60,483 nucleotides of DNA from the NCBI GenBank assembly GCA_022511385.1, contig JAFLRN010000009.1:1-60483 (forward strand). The letters are read 5' to 3'. Source of the DNA: Acetatifactor sp. Lineage in GTDB: Bacteria; Bacillota; Clostridia; Lachnospirales; Lachnospiraceae. Position 1 is the stretch's first letter; each line of letters begins with the position of its first letter. Of the stretch, positions 1 to 7,693 are shown one piece after another. A program made the position numbers and the translations under genes. The notes below the pieces were generated by a model that was not told the DNA's origin, did not search any database, and saw only the letters and a program-made list of their open reading frames with translations.

Positions 1-681
1 ACGATTTTTGCAGGCTATATAAAGTGTGGAGATTGCGGCAGGTCTTTAGTTAAGAAAGTCGGCACACCGGGGCATGGCAGAGGGCACGGCAACGAAAATG
101 CTGTTGCCGGCATCAACTATTACTGTGGGACTTATGTACGTTCCGGCAGACAGTATTGTACTCCGCATCCTATGCCACATTTGGTTCTGGAAGAGATTAT
201 CCTTGATGATCTGAAAACAATCATACAGAGTATTGATGATCTCCGAGAGGTAGTTAGTCAAAGCCATGCGGCGGCAGGAGCAGCAAAGCGTGTTACAGAC
301 AATGAAAGAGAAAAGCTGAACACAGAGCTGGAAAAAGTTAGAAAACTGAAGAAAGCCATTTATGAGGACTACCGGGAAGAACTGATCTCTAAAGAGGAAT
401 ATGTTACATACCGACAGGATTATCTAAAGAAAGAGGAACAATTGGAAAAGCAGCTTGAGAGCTTAGAGGAAAGAGCAGAGCTAGAAGCTGATACAGACAT
501 TTTTGAAATACCGTGGGTAAAGCATCTGTTTGAACTTCGTAGCGTGGAAGAACTGGACAGGGATATTGTGGTGGAAATGCTGCATGAAATAAAAGTGTTT
601 GAAAACCATAAAATCGAGATTACTTATAACTTTTCTGATGAGTTGGACGCTCTTTTCAAAAGCCAAGTGCAAATTTGCTGA
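1..681 (+). CDS. Large serine recombinase, C-terminal part (5' end outside window)
   Basis: The reading frame is open from the first base, so the N-terminal serine catalytic domain lies left of the window. The visible 226 residues start with a recombinase zinc ribbon: a CGDCG pair, then two more cysteines about 40 residues later (YYCGTY and QYC). A long charged coiled coil follows (about residues 80-160, rich in E, K and L), then a short C-terminal tail. This is the usual C-terminal architecture of large serine recombinases that move integrative elements. Such enzymes are normally encoded at one end of the element, which fits the element boundary seen near 1085. Family assignment is firm; the exact element type is unknown. 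Confidence 0.9.
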   Translation, partial: TIFAGYIKCGDCGRSLVKKVGTPGHGRGHGNENAVAGINYYCGTYVRSGRQYCTPHPMPHLVLEEIILDDLKTIIQSIDDLREVVSQSHAAAGAAKRVTDNEREKLNTELEKVRKLKKAIYEDYREELISKEEYVTYRQDYLKKEEQLEKQLESLEERAELEADTDIFEIPWVKHLFELRSVEELDRDIVVEMLHEIKVFENHKIEITYNFSDELDALFKSQVQIC

Positions 682-708
682 TGCAATTAGAGAAAGGCGG
701 TGTATTGA

Positions 709-858
709 TTGGGTAATGCACTGATTAAGCGTATGGTGCTTGCATGGGACAGTGACTTTACGAAACTGACACCAGCGGAGCGGCAGAGGTTAGAGCTTGC
801 AGAGCAGGAGATAGAAGCAGGCGAAACCGTATTACATGATGAAATTGACTGGAACTAA
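709..858 (+). CDS. Small hypothetical protein, TTG start
   Basis: A 49-residue frame follows the recombinase. It starts at TTG 709, with an AAAGGCGG ribosome-binding sequence about 8 bases upstream; the first ATG in frame is at 733. The product has a basic/hydrophobic start (GNALIKRMVLAW), then a Glu-rich amphipathic helix (about residues 20-38) and an acidic end (HDEIDWN). I do not recognise a family. Size, acidic helix and position beside the recombinase are compatible with an element-borne accessory or antitoxin-like protein, but that is a guess. Confidence 0.5.
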   Translation: MGNALIKRMVLAWDSDFTKLTPAERQRLELAEQEIEAGETVLHDEIDWN

Positions 859-883
859 GAACAATTGCATAAGATTTGGCAGA

Positions 884-957
884 CATTAAAAGAGAAGCGA
901 GTACCCCACTCACGATTAGTGAACTAATCCCGTGGTAAAAACCGCTTCTCTTTAATG
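884..957. repeat. Nested inverted repeats downstream of recombinase
   Basis: The outer arms CATTAAAAGAGAAGCG (884-899) and CGCTTCTCTTTAATG (943-957) pair with a single bulge. Inside them, CCCAC pairs with GTGG and a perfect GATTAG-TGAA-CTAATC hairpin sits at the apex. The whole could fold into one long stem. There is no clean T-run, so a simple terminator is not certain. It could equally be a recombinase-related or element-end structure. Confidence 0.55.
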
Positions 958-1039
958 CAAAAATATCATTTCTGCTCTGTTATGTCAATCAATTTTTAGA
1001 AAGACGAAACCAATCTAAAGATATTGAATCGTAAAAGCA

Positions 1040-1085
1040 AATCAGTACCATTCGGTACAATGTTACCGCAATTAACTTCCACCCC
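1040..1085. other. Probable right end / attachment junction of the serine-recombinase element
   Basis: Sequence matching amidase coding potential begins abruptly at about 1085, and everything before it is out of frame with stops. Just to the left is a short inverted repeat (GTACC-ATTC-GGTAC), as often found in serine-integrase attachment sites. The exact crossover dinucleotide cannot be fixed without the empty site or the element's other end. Confidence 0.4.
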
Positions 1086-1585
1086 ACGGCGGCAACAACC
1101 CCGGCGCAGTTTACCAGGGCAGGTCGGAGAAGGACGACGTGCTGAAGCTGTCCCTGGCGGTGGGGCAAATTCTGGAACAAAATGGCGTGAACGTGTACTA
1201 TACCAGGACTGAAGATGTGTACGAGTCCCCCACACAGAAAGCCATGGAAGGCAATGCGGTGGGAGCGGATTATTTTGTGTCTATCCATCGAAACGCAGGT
1301 ACCTATCCCAACCAGTACACAGGTGTTTGGACGTTGGTTTACAGCCTTTATGGGGAAGCTGCCAGGCTCGCAGAAAATATCAACACTCAGTTGGAGCAGG
1401 TGGGCTTTATGGATCTTGGCGTGGGGGAGCGCACCGACCTGGCTATACTGCGGCAGACACAGATGCCGACGGTTCTGGTGGAGGTTGGTTTTATCAACAC
1501 GGATGCGGATAACAGGTTGTTCGATCAGCGCTTCGATGACATAGCCCAAGCCATCGCGGACGGTATCCTGGAGACCGTATTATGA
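1085..1585 (+). pseudogene. N-acetylmuramoyl-L-alanine amidase (Amidase_3), 5'-truncated by element insertion
   Basis: The frame begins inside the family's GHGG motif (HGGNNPGAVYQG) and continues to the C-terminus. It retains the conserved Glu after that motif (SEKDD), the TR motif (YYTR), the zinc-binding SIHRN His and the catalytic-region VEVGFI Glu. The upstream beta strand and the start codon are missing. A stop at 1073 and unrelated sequence lie directly before it, so the gene was cut at its 5' end. A GTG at 1139 could restart translation, but the product would lack the first zinc ligand. The stop codon overlaps pstS by 4 bases (ATGA), so translation of the two genes was once coupled. 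The enzyme would cleave the peptide from peptidoglycan glycan strands. Confidence 0.8.
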
Positions 1586-2493
1586 AGAAGATCAAAAGCA
1601 GGACATGGATACTGGCGGGAGCGGTCATGTTTCTGCTCGGTATCACAGAGATTCCCTCCTCCGATGCGTCTCACAATACAGGAGAACCTTCCTCTGATAC
1701 CTCCCATAACACAGGAGATTTCGCCTTCGATACTCCGCAAAAACCAGACGGCAAAATAGCAGGCTCTATTTTATTGGTGGGCAGCACCACCATGCAGGCT
1801 TATGTCTCTGCGCTGGCGGAAGGGTATATGAATACATATCCCGATGTGACTGTGGCTGTGGAGTTTACAGGGTCAGGCTCAGGGATTGAGGCAGTGCTTA
1901 ACGGCACGGCTGACATTGGAAATACATCCAGAAACCTGACGGACCGGGAAAAGGCAGGCGGCGCCGTGGGAAATATGGTGGCCATAGAAGGGATTGCCGT
2001 TTGTGTGGATTCTGCCAACACCGTAACGGACCTTACCAGGCAACAGTTGGCCTGCATTTATACGGGCGAGATAAACAACTGGTCCGAGGTTGGCGGAGAG
2101 GATGTACCAATCGTGTTGGTAGGACGGGAGGCGGGTTCAGGCACACGGAGCGCTTTTGAAGAGTTTCTCGGTATAGAAGATGAATGCGATTATGTAAATG
2201 TTTTAGACAGCAACGGAGCTGTGATGGCGAGGGTGGCTTCCACTCCGGGCGCAATCGGTTACATATCGCTGAATACGGCAGACGAGAGGGTGGTTATGCT
2301 TAAGCTGGACGGCGCTGCGTCTACTGCGGAAAACATCAGGAATGGACAATATTCTTTGATCAGCCCCCTGGTGATGGCAACCATGGGGGAAATCTCTGAA
2401 CAAAATGAATTGGTCCGAAGCTGGTTTGCGTATATCCGTGGGAAAGAAGGGAAGGAAATTGCAGCCTCAGTGGGGGTAATTCCTATAGAATGA
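1582..2493 (+). CDS. pstS: Phosphate ABC transporter substrate-binding protein PstS
   Basis: A 303-residue periplasmic-binding-type protein that captures inorganic phosphate outside the membrane for PstCA. An N-terminal hydrophobic segment (about residues 8-22) acts as signal or anchor. There is no lipobox cysteine, unusual for a Gram-positive PstS. A short repeated Ser/Thr-rich linker (two SSDxSHNTG units) follows. The fold shows PstS hallmarks: GSTTMQ for the first phosphate-binding loop, the SGSGIEAV helix start, DIGNTSR, and REAGSGTRSAFEEF. The start overlaps the amidase stop (ATGA). With the upstream gene disrupted, the original promoter may have been separated from pstS. Confidence 0.93.
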   Translation: MKKIKSRTWILAGAVMFLLGITEIPSSDASHNTGEPSSDTSHNTGDFAFDTPQKPDGKIAGSILLVGSTTMQAYVSALAEGYMNTYPDVTVAVEFTGSGSGIEAVLNGTADIGNTSRNLTDREKAGGAVGNMVAIEGIAVCVDSANTVTDLTRQQLACIYTGEINNWSEVGGEDVPIVLVGREAGSGTRSAFEEFLGIEDECDYVNVLDSNGAVMARVASTPGAIGYISLNTADERVVMLKLDGAASTAENIRNGQYSLISPLVMATMGEISEQNELVRSWFAYIRGKEGKEIAASVGVIPIE

Positions 2494-2627
2494 TTCCGGC
2501 AGAGTTATACCTGTAGAGTGGTAATTTCTGCAGAATTCTTCCTGTAGAGTTATACCTGTAGGGTAACTCACAGAGAGTAACTCAATATAGAATAATTCAT
2601 GTAGAGTAGTTCCCATAAAGAGTAGCA
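2479..2627. repeat. Degenerate 14-bp tandem repeat between pstS and pstC
   Basis: About ten head-to-tail units resembling ATTCCTGTAGAGTT run at a period of mostly 14 bp (one step is 17). The first unit is formed by the last codons and stop of pstS, and the array fills most of the gap to pstC. Well-preserved units carry CTGTAGAG (at 2511 and 2542) and GTAACTCA (at 2563 and 2577). The bases are too regular for chance. No coding frame or strong hairpin is evident. Confidence 0.7.
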
Positions 2628-2693
2628 GATAAAGATTCCATGAATATGAGGACGGTCATCCAAGGATATTGTCTATGACAGGATGTGGGGAAA

Positions 2694-3641
2694 ATGAAAT
2701 CACAAGCAGAGGCATTCCTTACCAACTCCATATACATAAACCGCAAACGAAAGGCCGTGGTGGAGAGGGCAGCTCAAACCATATTTTCTTTTTGTGCCCT
2801 TTTTTCCATTCTTGCTGTGGCCTCCATTGCTCTGTATATGGTCCTGAACGGCACGCCCGCTATCTTTCAGGTGGGCCTGAAGGAAATCTTTTTTACCACC
2901 GCCTGGGAGCCCACGGCGGCGGAACCGAAATACGGCATTCTATACGTGATCCTGACCTCTATTGTGGGCACGGCGCTGGCCGTTCTGATCGGAGTTCCCA
3001 TTGGTATTTTGACGGCGGTGTTTCTGGCGGAGGTGGCGGGAAAAAAGACGGCGGCAGTGGTAAAGCCTGCGCTGGAACTGCTGGCAGGGATTCCCTCGGT
3101 GATATATGGGCTGCTGGGCCTTAGGCTGCTAATGCCCATTATGTATAAGCTGGAGCTTGCATTGTTCCGAGATTCTGAAACCCATCGATTCACCGGGGGC
3201 GCGAATTTGTTGTCGGCGACGTTGGTATTGGCTGTTATGATCCTGCCCACGGTGATCAACATCAGTGAAGTTTCCATTCGGGCAGTGCCACTCAGTATGA
3301 AAGAGGCCTCCCTCGCCCTGGGTGGCTCCCGCATACAGACTATATTCAGGTCCGTTCTTCTCACCGCAAAACCAGGTATTGTCACCGGGGTGGTGCTGGG
3401 TGTGGGCCGCGCCATGGGCGAGGCCATGGCGATCACTCTTGTGTCAGGGGGCAGCGTCAACATGCCCATGCCGTTTTGCTCCGTCCGTTTCCTGACAACC
3501 GCCATTGTAAGCGAGATGGGCTATTCCTCAGGAGTCCACAGGCAGATGCTTTTTACCATAGGGCTGGTGCTCTTTATTTTTATCATGTTTATCAATCTGA
3601 TTCTCACTAAAATTTTAAAAGGGGGGACGAAAGGAGCATGA
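2694..3641 (+). CDS. pstC: Phosphate ABC transporter permease PstC
   Basis: An integral membrane subunit of the high-affinity phosphate importer, about 315 residues with roughly six membrane helices. The binding-protein-dependent permease EAA-type loop is visible in SMKEASLALGGSRIQTIFR, and the AVGRAMGEAMA-like segment typical of PstC appears as GVGRAMGEAMAI. The chosen ATG (2694) has AGGA 10 bases upstream and GGGG closer; a GTG at 2685 is the alternative start. The end overlaps pstA by 4 bases (ATGA), so the two permeases are translationally coupled. Confidence 0.93.
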   Translation: MKSQAEAFLTNSIYINRKRKAVVERAAQTIFSFCALFSILAVASIALYMVLNGTPAIFQVGLKEIFFTTAWEPTAAEPKYGILYVILTSIVGTALAVLIGVPIGILTAVFLAEVAGKKTAAVVKPALELLAGIPSVIYGLLGLRLLMPIMYKLELALFRDSETHRFTGGANLLSATLVLAVMILPTVINISEVSIRAVPLSMKEASLALGGSRIQTIFRSVLLTAKPGIVTGVVLGVGRAMGEAMAITLVSGGSVNMPMPFCSVRFLTTAIVSEMGYSSGVHRQMLFTIGLVLFIFIMFINLILTKILKGGTKGA

Positions 3642-4579
3642 CTGATAACGTCTTGTCTGACGACACCTTATATAATAGGGCACTGTACATCAATACTCAG
3701 TATGATGATACCTTGTACCATAAGAGAAAGAAACCGCTGGAGACATTCCTGCTGGCGGCGGTCTATGGTGCCGCTTCCATTTCCATATTGCTTCTGCTGG
3801 GCATTGTCGGTTATGTGTTCGTCAAGGGTTTCCGCAACGTCACATGGAACTTTCTGACCACGGTAACAAGCACGCTGAGAAGGACGGCGGGCATCGCAGG
3901 AAATATTGTCAACACCCTGTACATAGTCATCCTGACCATGGTGGTGGCAACGCCGGTGGGCATCGGGGCGGCCATCTATTTAAATGAATATGCAAAACCT
4001 GGCAGACTGGTTGATCTGATTGATTTTGCAACCGAGACCCTGGCTGGTATTCCCTCCGTGCTTTTCGGGCTCTTTGGCATGGTGTTCTTTGGAGAGGTGT
4101 TGGGACTGGGATATTCTCTGTTGTCAGGTGCCCTTACGCTGACACTGATGGTACTGCCGCTGTTAATAAGGAGCACCCAGGAAGCCTTGCGGTCGGTGCC
4201 GGACAGCTATCGGAGCGGGGCTTTGGGCATGGGGGCATCCAAGTGGTATATGATACGTACCATCCTGCTGCCTGCCACCATGCCGGGGATTCTCACGGGA
4301 GTGATCCTGGCGGTGGGGCGAATTGTGGGTGAGTCTGCAGCCCTTCTGTTCACTGCGGGCAGCGGAAGGCTTCTTCCCAGGCTGGAAGGGGATTTTCTGG
4401 ACAACCTTGGAAGGCTGGGGCACAAGGTGTTTGATACCGGCGGCACATTGACCGTCGAGCTGTATCTGCAGATGCAGGACGGTAAGTATGATGTTGCCTT
4501 TGGAGTGGGGTGCGTGCTGCTCGCCATTGTCCTGTGTATCAATCTGTTGATGAAGTTTTTGGCGGCGAAATTAGGATAA
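3638..4579 (+). CDS. pstA: Phosphate ABC transporter permease PstA
   Basis: A 313-residue permease that pairs with PstC. The hydrophilic N-terminus (about 35 residues) contains a small internal repeat (DDTLYNRALY / DDTLYHKRK). Membrane helices follow, with the PstA signatures ETLAGIPSVLFGLFG and SGALGMGASKWYMIR (coupling loop to the ATPase), then AVGRIVGESAALLFTAG. The start codon overlaps the pstC stop. A 220-bp gap separates it from pstB, longer than usual for this operon. Confidence 0.93.
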   Translation: MTDNVLSDDTLYNRALYINTQYDDTLYHKRKKPLETFLLAAVYGAASISILLLLGIVGYVFVKGFRNVTWNFLTTVTSTLRRTAGIAGNIVNTLYIVILTMVVATPVGIGAAIYLNEYAKPGRLVDLIDFATETLAGIPSVLFGLFGMVFFGEVLGLGYSLLSGALTLTLMVLPLLIRSTQEALRSVPDSYRSGALGMGASKWYMIRTILLPATMPGILTGVILAVGRIVGESAALLFTAGSGRLLPRLEGDFLDNLGRLGHKVFDTGGTLTVELYLQMQDGKYDVAFGVGCVLLAIVLCINLLMKFLAAKLG

Positions 4580-4594
4580 TGTAATCAGAGTACG

Positions 4595-4687
4595 GATATT
4601 GAAAAACACTGTCATGACAATATCAGTATACTGTTTGTTAGCCCGTGAGAAAATCGACCAGTACGAAAATACGGTACAAAAATACGG
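4595..4687. promoter_or_regulatory. Repeats in the pstA-pstB gap
   Basis: The gap holds an inverted repeat (GATATTG at 4595 with CAATATC at 4618) around a perfect TGTCATGACA palindrome (4610-4619). Two tandem 13-bp units follow (TACGAAAATACGG, then TACAAAAATACGG, 4662-4687). They suggest a separate regulatory point for pstB, but no confident -35/-10 pair is visible and no regulator can be named. Confidence 0.35.
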
Positions 4688-4802
4688 TTTATGAAGTGGA
4701 AGTGGATGACAGATGAAATTATCAGGCAATTGTCAAGGGGGAGAGCAACAAAGGAATAATTGGAATCAAGGGATAAGAGGAATAAAAAGGGTAAGGGATG
4801 AT

Positions 4803-5561
4803 ATGGAGACAGATAAAATATTGGTGCAATCCCTGAATCTACGTTACGGCACAAAGCATGCCCTGAAGCATGTGAGCATGAAGATCAGTGGCCGTTCTGT
4901 TACGGCATTTATCGGTCCCAGCGGTTGTGGGAAGTCCACTTTTTTGAGATGTCTGAACCGAATGAACGACCATATTGAGGGAGTTCGTATTGACGGAAAG
5001 GTACTGCTGGATGGGGAAGACATCTATGACAGAAGAGTGGACACAACGCTGCTGCGAAAGAAGGTTGGCATGGTGTTCCAGCAGCCGAACCCCTTTCCCA
5101 TGAGTATTTATGACAATATCGCTTATGGCCCCAGACTTCATGGAATCAAGAGCAAACAAGAGCTGGACGGAATTGTGGAGGAAGCGCTGAAGGGGGCGGC
5201 CATCCATGAAGAAGTGAAGGACCGGTTAAAGAAATCCGCTCTTGATCTTTCCGGCGGCCAGCAGCAGAGGCTCTGCATTGCCAGAGCGCTGGCGGTGCAT
5301 CCGGAGGTGCTTCTGATGGATGAGCCCACTTCAGCTCTGGACCCGGTATCTACTATGAAGGTGGAAGAACTGGTGAAGGGCCTGAAGGAAAAGTACACGG
5401 TGATCATTGTGACCCACAATATGCAGCAGGCAGCAAGGGTGTCCGATCACACGGCTTTCTTTCTGGAGGGCGAGGTTGTGGAGTTCGGCCCTGCGGGCAG
5501 TATTTTTTCCCGGCCGAAGGACAGGAGGACGGAGGATTATATCATGGGGCGGTTTGGATGA
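4803..5561 (+). CDS. pstB: Phosphate ABC transporter ATP-binding protein PstB
   Basis: The cytoplasmic ATPase (252 residues) energising PstCA. The Walker A motif is GPSGCGKST. The PstB-specific LNRMND follows it, and the Q-loop region is [14 protein letters not shown]. Then come signature LSGGQQQR, Walker [14 protein letters not shown] and H-loop VTHNM. The ATG at 4803 is preferred because AAGGGA lies 4-5 bases upstream and PstB proteins usually start just before this strand; the frame is open further upstream. No phoU follows, although phoU normally ends pst operons. Confidence 0.95.
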   Translation: METDKILVQSLNLRYGTKHALKHVSMKISGRSVTAFIGPSGCGKSTFLRCLNRMNDHIEGVRIDGKVLLDGEDIYDRRVDTTLLRKKVGMVFQQPNPFPMSIYDNIAYGPRLHGIKSKQELDGIVEEALKGAAIHEEVKDRLKKSALDLSGGQQQRLCIARALAVHPEVLLMDEPTSALDPVSTMKVEELVKGLKEKYTVIIVTHNMQQAARVSDHTAFFLEGEVVEFGPAGSIFSRPKDRRTEDYIMGRFG

Positions 5562-5570
5562 CCGTAAAAA

Positions 5571-5636
5571 CCATTCGTGCATGATACGGACCGTTCGTGC
5601 ACGATTATTATTTTTTAGATACGGATATGTTATACT
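5571..5636 (+). promoter_or_regulatory. Twin palindromic sites and possible promoter before ABC exporter pair
   Basis: Two 20-bp units lie head to tail (CCATTCGTGCATGATACGGA at 5571, CCGTTCGTGCACGATTATTA at 5591). The second contains the perfect palindrome TCGTGCACGA and the first a one-mismatch copy. The 20-bp spacing puts both sites on one face of the helix. A TATACT -10-like hexamer at 5631 follows. This looks like a dimeric-regulator operator pair controlling the two downstream exporter genes. The regulator is not evident nearby. Confidence 0.5.
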
Positions 5637-5752
5637 GATCTTGTATGAAGGGGGACTAAGGGAAGACATTTCCGGAGTTTATGTTTTGTGGTATAGGCTG
5701 GGCCGTTAAGGGCAGCAATAGGAGCATTTTGAGGATAGAGAGGAGACGGAAA

Positions 5753-7636
5753 ATGGAGGCGACAAACAAGGAATTTATTCCAAAGCATTATTCCATCCTG
5801 AGTGATATTTTATTTTATGTCAGGTTTCTGGGACGGGAGGAGCCTGTGGTGCTGGTGTTTAGTGTCATGCAGATTTTGCTGGGGGCTTTGGCACCCCTGC
5901 TTGGAATCTGGCTGCCAAAATTGACCCTTGACATGGTGGAGCAGGGTGTGACTTTAACTAGAGTGGTGACGGTTCTGGGAGGCTTTGTTCTGTTGATGAT
6001 GGTTTTCAGCGGTCTCAGCGGGGCTGTGCATGGCGGAAAATACATGTTGTACAATATCCAGAGAGACAATATGATGGGTATTCTGTTCTTGAAGAGTCTT
6101 CGGATCAAGTATGAGGATGCAGAGGCAGGAGAGAACAAGAAAATCTACGGAAAGGCATGCTATTCCCTGAGGGCCGGAGAGAGCCGTGCTCTCAATGGGA
6201 TGGTATCTAATTCCGTGGACCTGTTTGTGAATGTGTTGAGCTTTGCTCTGTATTCTACGGTCATCGGTACATTGAGCTGGTGGATTCTCGGGGTGCTGAT
6301 TGTCCTTTCGCTTATGGATTATGCCCTGTATATGAGCCTGATCCGACGGCAGGAGGCCTTTCGGGACGAGGATGCTTTAGGGTGGAAGCATTTGTTTTGT
6401 GTGAGAGGCAGTATGATGAATCCCGGCGGCGCAAAGGATGTGAAAATCTTTGGTATGAAACACTGGCTGCTAAAACGGCTTAATGTGGCGTTGAAAGAGC
6501 TTGAGGTGGTGCAGGAGAAATATCGCCGGAACGGTATGTTTCATTTCAGTATAGTCAGACTTCTGTCCACCTTCCGGGATTTGGGCGCCTATGCCTGGCT
6601 GTTGTACCAGGCGGTTCAGGGGGAATTGTCTGCCGGGGATTTTGTGCTTTATTTTGGCGCCATCACAGGATTTTCCGAATTTGTCACAGGGATTATGTGG
6701 TCAGTGGCTAATCTGCGGGGCGCAGCCAATGATACGGATTATATCCGGGCCTATCTGGAGTTGCCAGAGGAGGATCGAATAGGGGGAACACGGCATATAG
6801 AGGAACTTGTGAAACCCCTGTCCATCGAGTTTCGGGATGTCAGCTTTGCTTATAAGTATTGGGAGAATGACGGAGCGGAAGGAGTGGATGGAAATCAAGA
6901 CGGAAAAAGCGTATTCCGGCATTTCAATCTGTGTATCCACCCTGGGGAAAAGGTGGCTCTGGTCGGTGTCAACGGTGCCGGAAAGACCACGCTGGTAAAG
7001 CTTTTATGCGGTTTATATGACCCGGATGAGGGACAGATCCTGATCAACGGCATCGATCGGAACGAATTTCCCAGAGAGGAGCTTTATAAGCTGTTCTCTG
7101 TGATCTTTCAGGAAACCATGATTCTGCCCTTCACTGTGGGGGAAAATATAAGCCTTGCCCGCTGGGAGCGGGTGGATGAGCAGAAGACTTGGAGCTGCCT
7201 GGAAAAAGCGGGTCTTGGAGAAATCTTTCGTGAGAAGGGGATCGGTGTCCGCAGTTATCTGACCAGGCAGATGATGGACAAGAGAGTGGAACTCTCCGGC
7301 GGTCAGAATCAGAAGCTTATGCTGGCAAGAGCTCTGTACAAGGACGCACCCGTTCTGGTGCTGGACGAGCCCACGGCGGCCTTAGACCCCATCGCGGAGA
7401 GTCAGGTCTATGACAGCTATCGGAAACATACGGAGGGAAAGACGGCATTGTTTATCTCCCACAGACTGGCCAGCACCCGGTTTTCAGACAGGATTGTCCT
7501 GCTGGAGGATGGGCGGATTCTGGAGATGGGAAGCCATGAGGAGCTGATGGGGGCGGACGGACCTTATGCGAGGATGTTTGCTGTACAGAGTTCTTATTAC
7601 GCGGAGGGACAGGAGGATAGTGAAAAAACTGGGTAA
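5753..7636 (+). CDS. ABC exporter half-transporter (TMD-NBD), subunit 1
   Basis: About 627 residues. The N-terminal type-I exporter membrane domain (roughly residues 20-310) is followed by a nucleotide-binding domain with Walker A GVNGAGKTT, Q-loop FQET, signature LSGGQNQK, Walker B VLVLDEPTAALDP and H-loop ISHRL. The start at 5753 has AGGAG 7 bases upstream; upstream in-frame codons lack such a site. A second exporter gene follows 57 bp later, so the two probably form a heterodimer. Substrate is unknown: no peptidase domain, no bacteriocin-like peptide gene alongside. Drug, lipid or peptide export are all possible. Confidence 0.88.
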   Translation: MEATNKEFIPKHYSILSDILFYVRFLGREEPVVLVFSVMQILLGALAPLLGIWLPKLTLDMVEQGVTLTRVVTVLGGFVLLMMVFSGLSGAVHGGKYMLYNIQRDNMMGILFLKSLRIKYEDAEAGENKKIYGKACYSLRAGESRALNGMVSNSVDLFVNVLSFALYSTVIGTLSWWILGVLIVLSLMDYALYMSLIRRQEAFRDEDALGWKHLFCVRGSMMNPGGAKDVKIFGMKHWLLKRLNVALKELEVVQEKYRRNGMFHFSIVRLLSTFRDLGAYAWLLYQAVQGELSAGDFVLYFGAITGFSEFVTGIMWSVANLRGAANDTDYIRAYLELPEEDRIGGTRHIEELVKPLSIEFRDVSFAYKYWENDGAEGVDGNQDGKSVFRHFNLCIHPGEKVALVGVNGAGKTTLVKLLCGLYDPDEGQILINGIDRNEFPREELYKLFSVIFQETMILPFTVGENISLARWERVDEQKTWSCLEKAGLGEIFREKGIGVRSYLTRQMMDKRVELSGGQNQKLMLARALYKDAPVLVLDEPTAALDPIAESQVYDSYRKHTEGKTALFISHRLASTRFSDRIVLLEDGRILEMGSHEELMGADGPYARMFAVQSSYYAEGQEDSEKTG

Positions 7637-7693
7637 GGGTACAACTTGCTTACAAGCGTACACTACATAGAGTGCAGTGGGAAAAGAGGAGAG

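Noticed and set aside
1582-1660. Lipoprotein signal for PstS
   Set aside because: No cysteine follows the hydrophobic segment, so no lipobox.
2479-2627. CRISPR array
   Set aside because: Units are 14 bp, degenerate and contiguous without spacers, and no cas genes are nearby.
5640-5752. Small peptide (bacteriocin) gene before the ABC exporter pair
   Set aside because: No frame with start, ribosome-binding site and leader-like sequence; the only frames are a few codons long or run into the exporter gene.
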